Of a stretch of DNA of 64,000 nucleotides, positions 11,697 to 22,560 are shown one piece after another. The position numbers and the translations under genes were made by a program. How positions within the stretch are numbered: position 1 is the first letter of the stretch; every line of letters starts with the position of its first letter. The stretch comes from Diabrotica undecimpunctata (Eukaryota > Arthropoda > Insecta > Coleoptera > Chrysomelidae): the NCBI RefSeq assembly GCF_040954645.1, contig NC_092807.1, positions 49,173,991-49,237,990 of the forward strand, given 5' to 3'. Below the pieces are notes generated by a model. That model ran no database searches. It was given only the letters and a program-made list of their open reading frames with translations, and was not told the origin of the DNA.

Positions 11697-13593
11697 ATGA
11701 GTGAAACCGAGTCATATCCGTTTAGCTTAAGTGAGTCAGACTATGAACCTACAAGCTCTAATGAAAGTTGTTTTAATAGTAATATCGTAGGACCTTCAGC
11801 TAGGAGGAAGCAACCAAAGAAGAAACGTACCTCTGTAAAAAAACAAGACATTGAACCTGTTAACCGCCTGTCAACATGGAGCCCACGGAAGAGCCCCCAG
11901 TTGTTCCTGTAACCAAAAATAGAAAAAGTGCCAACCCCATTCTCTGGAAAAGAAATATGAAAAAAAAAGCTATTGCAGAAGGGAAAATGTATACGAACTG
12001 GAAAGGAATACAGAAGGGATCGAGGTTAACTGGTCAAACTGCAACTGCAGATACAAGTATTTTCAGACTGTGGACGAAGAAAGAAGAAAAGTTGTCTTAC
12101 AAAAGTTTAACAAAATAGGCGACAAAGATTTGCAAAATACCTATTTGGGAGAGTTGATTCAAACTACTACTACTCAAAGAACTCGAAAAAAGAGTAATGA
12201 AAGGCAAGACCGCACTTGTTTCCACAAATACTTTATAAAGTTGGGTAAGCTATCCAAACGAGTTTGTAGACATGCTTTTGGTTCAATCCACGGCATATTA
12301 AGGAAACGTGTAGATCTCATTGCTCAAACTTTTCGTGACAAAGATATTGCAGCGCCACCTAATAACAAAGGAAAGCATACAAATAGACCCAACTGAAAAT
12401 CTAACGAAACACTCAAAAATGTGAACATGCACATCCAGAGCTTTCCAAGGCGTAAATCGCATTATAGTAGAAACAAATTCCGTCGATTTTATTTATCTCC
12501 AGATCTAAATGTAAAGAAGATGCTTCAACTCTATTTGGAATTTTACGAACCAGAAAGTGTTAGCAATCCTGAATATAAACCCAAAGTTCCCTATGACTTC
12601 TACTATCGATACTTCAAAGAAAACTTCAACTACAGGTTTGGCTCACCTCGATCAGATACGTGCAAAATATGTAATATCTTAGATAACAAACTCAAAGATG
12701 TAACCCTCGACGAAAATGAAGGAAAAGTTTTAGCAGCGGAAAAAAAGTTGCATGAAATTAAGGCCGATTTGTTTTTTAAGGGACTGAATGAGAAAACCAC
12801 ATTGTGCAAGCATACCGACAAAGTGGAGGTTCTCTGTCTTCTACTATCGATACTTTAAAGAAAACTTCAACTACAGGTATAGCTCACCTCGATTAGATAC
12901 GTGCAAAATATGTGATGTCTTAGATAACAAACTCAAAGATGTAACCCTCGACGAAAATGAACGAAAAGTTTTAGCAGCGAAAAAAAAGTTGCATGAAATT
13001 AAGGCCGATTTGTTTTTTAAGGAGCTGAATGAGAAAACCACATTGTGCAAGCATACCGACAAAGTGGAGGTTCTGACCTTTGACTATCAACAAAACCTTC
13101 CACTTCCAAAAATTCCTGCTGGAGAAGCTTCCTACAAACGTCAGTTGTGGACATACAACTTCTGAGTCCATTCTGGTAAGACAAATCAAGCACACGTTTA
13201 TATCTATGATGAAAATATGGCTGGAAAGTCACCAAACGAGGTACCATTACGAGGTGTCATTTTTGTACCACTATATAAAAAATATACTCCCTAAAAATGT
13301 TAAAGTTTTATACCTTTTCTCCGATAACGCTGCTGCGCAAAACAAAAACTCTCCTGAGACTTTCCTGAGCCAGGATATAGCTTTCTTCCCTGTGATCGCT
13401 GCTTCGGAGTTATTGAGGAGTTTTTAAGGAAGATGCACTACGTTTTTAGCCCCCAAGAATATGCTGATTTTGTTAAACAATCATCCAAACAGTTTATTTC
13501 TATTCGGGTAAAACAAAATATGATCCTTAACTTTAGTGGCCACTGTGAAGAACAGTTTAAAAAAGTTATCTCAGATGCAGAAAATTTAGTTTA
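11697..13593 (+). pseudogene. DDE-transposase-like protein of a multi-copy insect family, broken
   Basis: Several frames in series read as one protein of about 600 residues. In order: an acidic/Ser start (11697); NPILWKRNMKKKA; CNCRYKYFQTVDEERRK near 12045; NKGKHTNRPN at 12390; then, after an in-frame TGA at 12394, MHIQSFPRRKSHYS and GSPRSDTCKIC (CxxC). The probable first catalytic Asp is in VLTFDYQQNLPLPK near 13080, the second in LFSDNAAAQNKN near 13320. A C-terminal DRCFGVIEEFLRKMHYVFS near 13400 follows, ending at TAG 13591. I recognise the arrangement from many 'uncharacterised' insect proteins of transposon type but cannot give a superfamily name. There are frameshifts near 11880, 12080, 12838 and 13390, and a deletion before DRCFG. 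Confidence 0.65.
12598..13079 (+). repeat. 241-bp tandem duplication inside the transposase-like gene
   Basis: 12598..12838 and 12839..13079 are two copies in direct tandem (TTCTACTATCGATAC starts both) that differ at about ten positions by eye, roughly 4%. Because 241 is not a multiple of three, the duplication itself shifts the frame. It duplicates the CxxC region of the protein. Confidence 0.9.
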
Positions 13594-14030
13594 GGGTCTT
13601 TATATTTTAAATTTATGATAACGCCTGTCTTAACTCTGCTATTAAAACAAGATTCCAAATCCTGCCACAATAACCCTCTGTTAATATTTTTTCTAACATT
13701 TAATCTGTTTTTAAAATTTTCTAGATATGTTTTAAGGATGGATAGATTCGCCTCTACACAATGAAAATTTCTAACACAAGTAGCCCTCTTTTTTATACAT
13801 TTTTTTAACAATAAAATCTGTTTTTTCAAATATTTTATATAGTTTTGTAAATCAGTTTTAGTTTTAATTAATCTACTTACTGTTTCCATCTTCTGCACCA
13901 TTTCAGTGGAAATTTGATCGATCACTTTACTACTACTCATGTTTAAAGACCAACTCGTAAACTTCAGAACGACACAAATACCAGCTAGCAAAATCAATCC
14001 TGTATTTATACTATATTTTAAAAAATGCAT
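13566..14030 (-). CDS. Uncharacterised 154-residue ORF, membrane segment plus coil
   Basis: A true ATG start at 14030. Residues about 9-27 are a hydrophobic, membrane-like stretch (TGLILLAGICVVLKF). Then come about 80 residues rich in Lys, Leu and Gln that look helical or coiled, ending in LESCFNSRVKTGVIINLK. That last motif reminds me of multi-copy arthropod ORFs of unknown origin, but I cannot name the family. It overlaps the last 28 bp of the transposase-like relic tail to tail on the opposite strand. It may be a fragment of a longer repeat-derived protein broken at its C-terminus. There is no sign of expression signals. Confidence 0.35.
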   Translation of the reverse strand: MHFLKYSINTGLILLAGICVVLKFTSWSLNMSSSKVIDQISTEMVQKMETVSRLIKTKTDLQNYIKYLKKQILLLKKCIKKRATCVRNFHCVEANLSILKTYLENFKNRLNVRKNINRGLLWQDLESCFNSRVKTGVIINLKYKDPKLNFLHLR

Positions 14031-14149
14031 TGACGCAAATCTACAACACGCTATGCAACGTGATTATATTTTTATTTCTTCATCGAAAACACATTATACA
14101 TGCAATAAACATATTTAACGATAACGCTGACGTCAATGCATTTTTAGGT

Positions 14150-14727
14150 CAAATTGGTCACCTGAAGAATACCAAGATGGTATTTGTAGTTTTGGAAACT
14201 GCTGCGCGAAAGATTTCTGCGGTTGAGTGGTCGAACCATCTCCTCAGGTCTTTCAGCCACGAGTTCTGGCGTCTTCCTACTGATCTTTTTCCCTGTACTT
14301 TTCCTTCCAGTATAACTTGAAGTATTTCGTATTTTTCGAACACATGACACAAGTATTGCATTTCCCTCTCTTTGATTATTCTTAGTAATTCTTTTTGTTT
14401 ACACATGCGATGAAGTACCTCAACATTAGTAACTCTTTGTACCCATGGAATTCTCAACATTCGCCTGTATATATACATCTCAAAGGCATCTATTCTTTTT
14501 TCTATTTCAGAGTCCATTGTCCAACTTTCACAGCCATACAGTAAGACAGAAAAAACGTAACATCTGATCATTCGGATTCTAAGCTGCAGGCTAAGGTCTG
14601 ATCTTGTAAAAAATGTTTTCATGCTCATGAATGCTTTCCTTGCTTGCTCGATTCTTGATGATGTGAACAAATGAATGTTGGCAGTCGAATAAACTTCAAA
14701 TATTGGGAAAATTAACTTTTTCAACAA
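14150..14727 (-). pseudogene. LINE RT C-terminal fragment
   Basis: A 189-residue open stretch carries SRIEQARKAFMSM, RIRMIRCYVFSVLLYGCESW, MYIYRRMLRIPWVQRVTNVEV and GRRQNSWLKDLRRWF, the C-terminal half of an insect endonuclease-RT. It has the same subtype as the copy at 50459..50881 (SWLKNLREWF). The palm domain is missing. The usual LGHV box reads LCHV here. It is a 5'-truncated copy, with no clear tail at its 3' end. Confidence 0.8.
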
Positions 14728-14739
14728 GGCGAAACGTTT

Positions 14740-15590
14740 AAGGCAAATCAGCTTTCTAACTAAGTACCTGAATACTATTATTTACTACTTTTGTTAGGAA
14801 TAAGCCACAATTTTACTTTAAAATAAGTTTTTTGCTAAGAATTTTGCTTAGTTGAGAAGATATGTTGTGGAATGCAATTTTTAGATTCCCCATGTCTCTC
14901 TTAACATCTTTGTCAACGTCTGTTTTGCCTTGCAATTCTTAGAAGGCACAGATTAAAGCGGAATTCTTGAATTTGGTTTCGAAAATTAGTCTACGATATT
15001 ATTATCAGATGTCGCTACATTGCGTCTATACGAAGCCATGTTAGAGTTGCTTCCTAAGACAGAAAAGATTTATTTCACGTTCAGAGCGTTTGCGAAAGCC
15101 GTTGTGATGAGGCCTATTGGGCCGAAATACGTATAAACGGATGCGCAAGCTACCTATACGTGAAATAAAATCTTAACTGTCTTTTTCTTTTTAAAATAAG
15201 TTTATTTAACGTTTATTTTAATGTAAAATTGTGCCTTATTTCCAATCAAAATAGTAAGTGCGTTAAGAAGCCGCAAGAAAATAGCTTTAGAATAAAAATA
15301 AGTAGGGGGACTAGCACAACACAATGAGACATTTTTTAGGAATGTACTCTAACATCGAAATGCAATCTTCGAAATTCTTCTTAATTTAGAATTATGTTAT
15401 CTGTGTACATTTGTCTATATAATTTGATAGTTTTTATGAGAAAAGTAAAAATAGTAACTTAGAAATTTTCAGAAATATGCAATACTGAATTTTTTCAATG
15501 TATACCACCGGTGATACAGTTTGAAACAAGGTAATACAAAATGAAACGTGTTAAAAACAATGATTAAATACAAAAAATATTTATTATTTC
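14740..15590. other. Gap with a weak hairpin
   Basis: No coding content recognised. At 15065..15080 and 15158..15174 an imperfect inverted pair (AAGATTTATTTCACGT against ACGTGAAATAAAATCTT) spans about 110 bp. It could be a small palindromic repeat. The rest is AT-rich. Confidence 0.4.
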
Positions 15591-15596
15591 TTCAAG

Positions 15597-17444
15597 TTAC
15601 CGTACAATAAACTTGTTAAACTCCAAAATAAATCTATAATAGCAAGATAATAGTTTGTTTTTTGTATATATAGGTCCTAGCAATAACATAACAAAATCAG
15701 ATTTCAAACCCATATGAATATCAGGAACATTTGGAAAGTAAAATGAATTAGAAACTTTCGTACTTTTCCTCAAATATGAAATTTTAAATTCATGAGAGTT
15801 CACAATTTCCAAAATTTTGACTATATAATGAATGTTCTTCGCAAATTTCACTAACACAAAAGATTTTTTTTTTAATGTAAGTACTTTTAGCAATTAAGTA
15901 AGATTCTAAGTCATCCTTTTGTTCTTGAATCATAGGAAAACTTAATTCATTATCTGAAGAGTCTACCAACTCTAAACTTCCGGAATCCGTTTCTTAATCA
16001 CTTTCATCTGGCTTGGTATTTTTTCTGGGAGGGTCCTTTCACAGCCTTTTGTGCTTAAGGCTTTACAAATATTTCGTTTCACTTTCTTGACTGCTGCTGT
16101 TGTGGGGGTTTTCTCACCATCCGTTTTATAAGAAAAGTCTTTCATTTCTGGTGTACTAGTTAAAATGACACTTTTCCTTGATTTTCGTCTACGATTTGGA
16201 TTTTTTCTGGGTGCGGCATTAAGAAAACCCCGTATGTCAAGTGGTATAATAAAAGAACTTTTTAATAAAAGAACTTTTTGATGTCGAAGGTATTTCAAGA
16301 GTTAAGTTCAGTTCAGATTCTTGGATTGTATTAGATGAAATATAAGCTATATTAAGTTATAACCTGAAGATGAAGATACAGATGCATTTTTTTCGTGATC
16401 AGTAGAATCTCTTCTATCGAATCTAAGAGTACAACCATAGCTTTTTGTCCGTCACAGTTTTTAAAATCATCAGTCTCTCTGTCGGTAACCGACGATAATA
16501 GATACCTGTATATTTTAAGCCGTTCATAATATTTTCAGGTGTCATTGATTTTCAGTGGGCAATACCAATACAATGTGGATAAGAAGCCATAAATCAATCG
16601 CACTATTGTAATAGCTTTTGAAGGAAAAAAACTGTTTTGTCCAAAGGCTGTATCTTATTTGTTGTATGTGGGGGTAAGGTTAAAATTATTATGTAATTAG
16701 CTTTTGCTTTTTTTTGCTATTTTCAGAGACATATGGGATTCGTGATTGTTATATATTAATAAACACGGGTTTCCTGTTCTAGCACCAGTATGCTTAATAA
16801 AATGATATAATACTTGCGTAAATGATGCGGCCTGTTTCTGGCGGGCACCATTTAGCATAATCATATTAGACTTTTTACGAGGAAAACCACTGACAGGAGG
16901 TAGAAATATTTCATTTGGTCGAATTATTGCACAAGTAGTAGCGAGTAATCCTCTTTCGGCACTTGTGCACTGGTTCAGCTTTTTAACACCTTTTTCTGTT
17001 ACAACTTTATGTGGTCGCTACACAGTCGTAGTAGCAAATTGTAGATGCGAATATCTTCATTACCTGATGGATATTTTACGTATATTTGCTTCAAATTTAA
17101 GAAAAATCGGACAACATTTGGTTTCGTAAATGAAGTAAGCCTTGACAGTGAACATTTTTCTAGCTTTCTGAGTCTTAACGATAAATTTCTTTTTATAAAT
17201 GCCCTTAACTAATCTTTATTTGCACATTTGTTGACCTTCCAAGATTCTGGCATAGTGATATTATTTTAGGAGCCATTTCCATTGTGCAGTTCCATTTTTT
17301 AACCTCTTTGACTGGTGCGGCCATTTGTTCAATTTTAAATTTGGCTTTTGATCTTTCTTTCATCCGCCTTACCATGGTACTCCTGCAGTAGAATGCCATT
17401 GGTATAGAATGATTTAGTATGGTACACAATGGCACATGTTTCAT
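15597..17444 (-). pseudogene. pogo/Tigger-type transposase relic
   Basis: Read on the minus strand from about 17380, the pieces follow pogo order. MVRRMKERSKAK starts the helix-turn-helix region. PNEIFLPPVSGFPRKKSN and NGARQKQAASFTQVLYHFIK follow near 16900. GNPCLLIYNNHESH is at about 16750, where the usual catalytic Asp of LDNHxSH appears to be Asn. LPPHTTNKIQPLDKTVF is at about 16650. The basic C-terminal linker APRKNPNRRRKSRKS lies near 16200, and the tail FVLVKFAKN...FPNVPDIH runs to about 15700. Many stops and shifts separate them. Pogo elements use a DDE/D nuclease and target TA. This copy is long dead. Confidence 0.7.
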
Positions 17445-17700
17445 CGTGTACCACCAACCTGTGTGTCAGCCAAATGGAATAAATTAGCTAATAAATAAAT
17501 AAGGGAGTATTCGAAAAAACGGTCAAATACGTCGATTAGTATTTATAGTTGCGCATTTTTTTCCATAAAAACTTTTTATACGGTGTGTATCAGATAACGG
17601 TGGCCAATACCAACTTGCTTATTTTAAATAGAACACCATGTATAGTAATTAATTTTTAAATTACTTAGATCATTTTAGACATTTTTTAAATACAATGTCC
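17430..17700. repeat. Left arm of a ~260-bp inverted repeat around a mariner relic
   Basis: This stretch matches, in inverted orientation, 19200..19475. The match covers AGCCAAATGGAATAAATTAG and TTAGTATTTATAGTTGCGCA, continuing through CAGATAACGGTGGCCAATAC to AAAATAGAACA. Similarity by eye is about 85-90% with small indels. The inner part beginning GGTGTGTATCAGATAACGG fits a mariner terminal repeat; the outer 140 bp are extra. Confidence 0.75.
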
Positions 17701-18009
17701 TATACCTATCTTTAAATGTTTTGGAAATATTAAGCAAAATGCAAAAATTCACATTTAGAGAAGAAAATTATCTATTTGCCGAAAGTCGCTACAACATATT
17801 CAAAATCTTCTAAATAACACAAATCTAAAAAGTAATGTCAATATAGAAGATGTTTAAAATGCTCCCACGAACGTCTTAACCACATCCTAACCGTGAATAG
17901 AAATTTCTTCTAACGTTACTCAACATCTCAGATGTGATCGATCGAATCGCAAGCGTTATTTGTGTTTGTAAGTTAGCTAAGTCAGCGGGTTTAGTTTTTT
18001 ATACAATAA

Positions 18010-18860
18010 ATAAAATGCGTTAAATCGAGGGATCCATCGAGGGTAGTGGCCATTCCATTGATCCTCGCCTCCCTATCCATCGATTTGGAAATATTTTGTT
18101 GAGGTACTGCCGGACATGGATTTGGTAGTGCGGTGGTGCTCCATCTTGTTGAAACCATATCATATTCGCTAAAACTTGTGGGTTTCCTTGATTAGGATAT
18201 AAGTTGGCCAACGTTTGCACTACATTATTTTGAAGCAATGCTAAATAATTGTCGCCATTCAAATTGCCATCTATGAAAAAGGGACATATGATCTAATCTT
18301 CAATAATTCCTGCCCACACGTTAAACTTTTCAAGGTATTGAGGATTGCCTTCTCTCATCCAGTGAGGATTTTTCCTGGACCAATAGCGGCAATTTTGCCG
18401 ATTAGCATGACCGTGAAGAGTAAAGGTGCACTCATCAGAAAACAAAACCTGTTCTAATCGGATCACATTGCTGTCTAACATTGCCAACATTTGTTCACAA
18501 AAATACGTTCTTCTGTCAGAATCATCTTCCATAAGCTCCTAAGTGTGTATAATTGTATAGGGATGTATTTGGTTTTCTTGTAATATTCGAATAACCGATG
18601 AATAGCTATTACCGAGTACTGGGGCTGCTTTTCGAATAGATGTATGTGGGTGTTCCTCCAACTCAAGCATAACAGCCAATTTGGTATCCCCACTTATTGC
18701 ATTGGAGGGTCCTTTTTTAGCTTCCTAACATAGCCCAGCTCGTGGAATTGCTTCTCTATTTTGCTAATTGTCCCTTGAGATATGTGCGGCAAATCAGGAA
18801 AACGAGCTACTTTCATTTGCGATAGTGTCTTATCTCCATAGCCAATCATCTGTATAATTG
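18010..18860 (-). pseudogene. Tc1/mariner-superfamily transposase relic
   Basis: Reading from about 18860: YGDKTLSQMKVARFPDLPH (helix-turn-helix), KLAVMLELEEHPHTSIRKAA, and, after an in-frame TAG, ELMEDDSDRRTYFCEQML. The first catalytic Asp is in LFSDECTFTLHGHANR and the second in WFQQDGAPPHYQIHVRQYL, followed by FPNRWIGRRGSMEWP. The copy then truncates at 18020, before the third acidic residue and the C-terminus. Two stops (near 18540 and 18290) and a frameshift near 18710 are visible. The Trp-rich FQQDGAPPHY form is that of the IS630/mariner-like transposases common in insects. Confidence 0.75.
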
Positions 18861-19199
18861 TAATTGTGTACATTTCTGTTAAATAAACTATTTTTCTGGC
18901 TTGCGGTTAATGAAATTTAAACGACTATAGCACTGACAACTACTTCTGTCATAGAACAAAAAAAAACATTGGCGTTTTAAACCAACGTATACAATTTTTT
19001 GTTTTTTTTTAACATATCAGTAAAAAGAAATGCTTAAATAGTTTTTGCTTACTTTATCATTACCGAGACCTAAATGGGCAAGAAGTATTAAGACAGTGGT
19101 AGCAACTTTAGATAAATAAATAATTTTCTTTCCTAAATGTGAAATTTTGCATTTTACTTAATATTTCCGAAACAGTCAAAGATAGGTATAATAGGACAT

Positions 19200-19475
19200 T
19201 GTATTAAAAAAATATCATTGTAAAATGAACTGAGAAATCTAAAATTAATTAATATATAGGATGTTCTATTTAAAATAAGCAAGTTGGTATTGGCCACCGT
19301 TATCTGATACACCCTGTATAAAAAGGTTTTATTGAAAAAAATGCGCAACTATAAATACTAATCGACCTGTTCGATCTCTTTTTCGATTACTTCCTTATTG
19401 ATTTATTAGCTAATTTATTTCATTTGGCTAACACACAGTGCATGTTTCAATGTGTACTACCACAGGTTTAAAGTT
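19200..19475. repeat. Right arm of the ~260-bp inverted repeat
   Basis: Inverted partner of 17430..17700. Read on the minus strand, the mariner-like end TACAGGGTGTATCAGATAAC starts at about 19319. The homology continues outward through GCGCAACTATAAATACTAAT to GGCTAACACACAG at about 19440. Outside 19475 the match is lost. Confidence 0.75.
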
Positions 19476-19849
19476 TCAGTTGAATGTAAACGTAAAACAC
19501 AGCAATTGTTCGCAACGATATTTATAGGTTAAGAGGCATTCATTACAAGTATTATAACAACATATTTATATACGAAAACTATTTATTTGTAAGCAACATA
19601 TTTTTTTATAAACGCTTCAGTTTATAAATCTCAGGCACAACGAACAATAAAACACGTCGTATAATGTCTACTACTCCGTATATCAAAAACTACTGTCGGA
19701 GGATGCAATGCATTATGGAGTATCAGTTACAGCGCTAGTGGTAACGTGGCAACAAATTTGACTTAATAACAGTGTTTTATTGTGTACTAAGTGTCAATGT
19801 GTACCACGCTCCCCTACTCTTAGTACATGATGTTACAAATTACATAAAG

Positions 19850-21658
19850 TTACAAACAAAAAGGTAATTGCTCACTTTGCTCTTTAGTGTTTTTTTGATG
19901 GTTAATGCCAACTTGATTTTTATTTTTTCCCAACTTACGTTTTGCTACGATTAACTCAGTAATAAATACCAGTAACGACAGTATATAACCACCCAATAAT
20001 ATGAAAAAAATACTAGCGAGATCTCTAATATTGATAATATCTATTGAATTAGCTGGTTTTTTTAGTTGGCTGGAGTGACTGGCGAAAAACTGTTCAATAA
20101 TACGTAAGTATATTCGGAGAGACTTTGAATACGGAGAGTTTTTCTGAAGTATATAAACACTAAAACCATAAGAAACAGGTTCTTCGACAATATGATAAAC
20201 TGAGCCATTAATCTCGTTTTTAATTCCTAAAACAAATTTAGAAGCATATTCGTTATCAACGAGGTAAGCTACGTCTGTGGTTCGATTTGACAACATTTGC
20301 CCAATTTTACTCATATTAACAGGTATTAGTTTATTTGTATCATTAAATTTGCAAATTATTTCTAATTCGCTTAGGTAGTATGGTGTGCCCACTATATCAA
20401 TTCCCATTTCTTTGACTTCTTCCACAGTATCAATTTCTTTTGTGTAGTAATCTTGAATAAATATACCAAACAGATTTGTTTGAAATACAATATTAGTAAT
20501 CATTGAAAATATAACCCACGAAATTAAAGAGAGCTTTAAATACTGAGGATTATTTTGGATGTTACGAACGGAATTTTGAAGATAAATTTGAAAAGTTTCA
20601 AGAATCCATATAGATAGTGATTTCTTTATATTGTAAAACTTAGATAAAACTTTGTAAAAAAACGAAAATCCAATGAGTAGTAAAATAATTACCAGCCAAG
20701 TAGAAAAGTCAAATATTAAAAATATATTTGATGCATTTATTCTTTCCTTAGCTTTAGGAACAAGGAGAACTATTTGATTGACATTGCTGTAAATGTAGTC
20801 GAAAATGCGGTCGCTAAGTTTAATCTGCAGGTTGAACTGAAACAGTGTCGTCACGAAGATATCGCTTTTATTTTCCAATAATTGTGTTCTAACTCCAAGG
20901 TAGCTACTTGAACCTTCTACGAATACTGGGGTAGCCTTTAGTATTTTAACAAATTTGTGCATAAATTCAATACTTTTCCCAATCCAGACATTATTAACCT
21001 TTCTGATGTCTGGCTTTAGTTCAAATATACTGATTCTAAGTGGATACCCATGCATAGTATGTATGGTCTGAGGAATATATTCACAATATTTACAATTAGT
21101 TAGATCAATAATAGCTCTATTAAATGGATTATATTTCAATACTCTTAATTTTTTACCAATAAAAATAATTACGTAGTCTAACATAGAATGCTTCCAAAAA
21201 AAATTAAACTCAGTGTTTAAATCCGATATCGATCCCATTTCTTCACCAACTATAATATAGGTGTCCCCATACTGACTTGAGATACTTCTATTATGAAGCA
21301 ATTCTGCATACTGTTGAATCTTTGACACTGCATCCACAAAAATATAATTGCCTTGGGAGTATCTGTGAAAATCTTTATTTTTTGATAGATGCATATCTAA
21401 AAATACGACGTAATTTGAGCAGTTTTGCAATTTTAGATAGTAGTTGGCTAGTTCAGATGTAATCTCTGAGTCTTGTGAAATATACATGGAACAAATAGTA
21501 TAGGCAAAACTTCCTCGGTTTTCATGATTTTTGTAGTACTTGGCTAGTTGTTTTTTCATTTCTTCAACTGAACAAAACATCTTGCTTTCTATAAAAAAAC
21601 TTTGCATCCACATAGTGTATGCAACAAATAGTTTAATATATTCTTGTTGTTTTAACAT
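19850..21658 (-). CDS. Divergent insect ionotropic receptor (chemosensory)
   Basis: An intact, intronless 602-residue ORF. I start it at ATG 21658; the frame is open eight codons further, but the only earlier candidate is GTG. A short hydrophobic N-terminus (LFVAYTMWMQSFF) may be a signal peptide. The ionotropic-receptor layout follows: a variable N-terminal domain, a first ligand-lobe segment to about residue 310, TM1 at about 311-337 (FLIFDFSTWLVIILLLIG), a pore-loop region, and TM2 at about 376-402 (LSLISWVIFSMITNIVFQ). The second lobe leads to TM3 at about 546-572 (LASIFFILLGGYILSLLVF), with a short cytoplasmic tail. Several N-glycosylation sequons are present. Known role of the family: ligand-gated cation channels in taste and smell neurons, derived from glutamate receptors. 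Divergent intronless members are usually gustatory or larval. Ligand unknown. It is flanked by transposons on both sides. Confidence 0.85.
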   Translation of the reverse strand: MLKQQEYIKLFVAYTMWMQSFFIESKMFCSVEEMKKQLAKYYKNHENRGSFAYTICSMYISQDSEITSELANYYLKLQNCSNYVVFLDMHLSKNKDFHRYSQGNYIFVDAVSKIQQYAELLHNRSISSQYGDTYIIVGEEMGSISDLNTEFNFFWKHSMLDYVIIFIGKKLRVLKYNPFNRAIIDLTNCKYCEYIPQTIHTMHGYPLRISIFELKPDIRKVNNVWIGKSIEFMHKFVKILKATPVFVEGSSSYLGVRTQLLENKSDIFVTTLFQFNLQIKLSDRIFDYIYSNVNQIVLLVPKAKERINASNIFLIFDFSTWLVIILLLIGFSFFYKVLSKFYNIKKSLSIWILETFQIYLQNSVRNIQNNPQYLKLSLISWVIFSMITNIVFQTNLFGIFIQDYYTKEIDTVEEVKEMGIDIVGTPYYLSELEIICKFNDTNKLIPVNMSKIGQMLSNRTTDVAYLVDNEYASKFVLGIKNEINGSVYHIVEEPVSYGFSVYILQKNSPYSKSLRIYLRIIEQFFASHSSQLKKPANSIDIINIRDLASIFFILLGGYILSLLVFITELIVAKRKLGKNKNQVGINHQKNTKEQSEQLPFCL

Positions 21659-21721
21659 GTTAAAATAAAGTAATTCGTTCACGCAGTCTTGTTTCGCCTT
21701 TTATTACAAACGTTTGCAATT

Positions 21722-21736
21722 AGGTATATAAACCAG
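21722..21736 (-). promoter_or_regulatory. Possible TATA box of the ionotropic receptor
   Basis: On the minus strand GGTTTATATACCTA lies about 70 bp upstream of the ATG at 21658, a reasonable distance for a TATA box with a short 5' leader. AT-rich background makes chance matches common. Confidence 0.3.
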
Positions 21737-21739
21737 GAA

Positions 21740-22277
21740 GTCAAACTAATGTTAAACACAGGTCAAAAAAACGTTCAGTATTTATAAAATATAGCCATAA
21801 TATAATTCCACTTGTTTTGTCGTTTATAATTGATCCTTTATAGCCCAGGCTGTGAGTAAAAAAATGTGTATTAATTAGTGAATTTTTGAAAACTATTTTG
21901 TATTATAAACCAAAAAAGAATAACACCCCAGTCCGTGTAACAGCAAATGTTTGGTTATTTTTTATTTTGAGACTTTGAAAGGGTAAAATAAGAACTTTTT
22001 GTATCAGATTGCTATGAAGCCTAAAGTACCTGACTTTATAAAATAGAGCCATAAAATCATAAAAGAACATTAGATAAGCTTTAGTTTAAGCTTCTATAAG
22101 TTTAAATTCGATAAATTGTTATTTTATAATTAGCAGTCCAAGTTGAAAACGGTATTTTATTAAACTGACCATATTATTTGTGAAAGTTCTTCTATAATAA
22201 TTAATAATATGTGAGTACTTTCTACCTACAGTCCTATTAAAGCCTATTTAATATTAACAAAATAAGATTTTGTAAAA
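21740..22277. other. Upstream region of the receptor gene, no other gene
   Basis: AT-rich DNA between the receptor and the hAT-like element. No ORF or repeat recognised. If the receptor has distal control elements they would lie here, but the transposon insertion at 22286 sets a limit of about 600 bp of undisturbed upstream sequence. Confidence 0.4.
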
Positions 22278-22560
22278 CCGCACAGTAGGGTGGAACGAAA
22301 AAGGCCAAAAAAATAAAATAAAAGAAAAATGATTGTGGCTATCGTTTAAAAGTTGTGTTAGGTAATGAAAACAAACGGTGCGAAAGCATTTTGAAATAAA
22401 AAAAAATCTTGAGGTTCCATATTGGATTTGAAAAATGAAAAAAACAAAAAAAATATTTTTGTTGAAAAAATCGATTTGGCTGTGATCAACAGTCGTCTTT
22501 AGGATTGAAAAGCATCTTATGCCAAATTATTTTGAAATTAAACGATGTTTTCAGGTTCCA

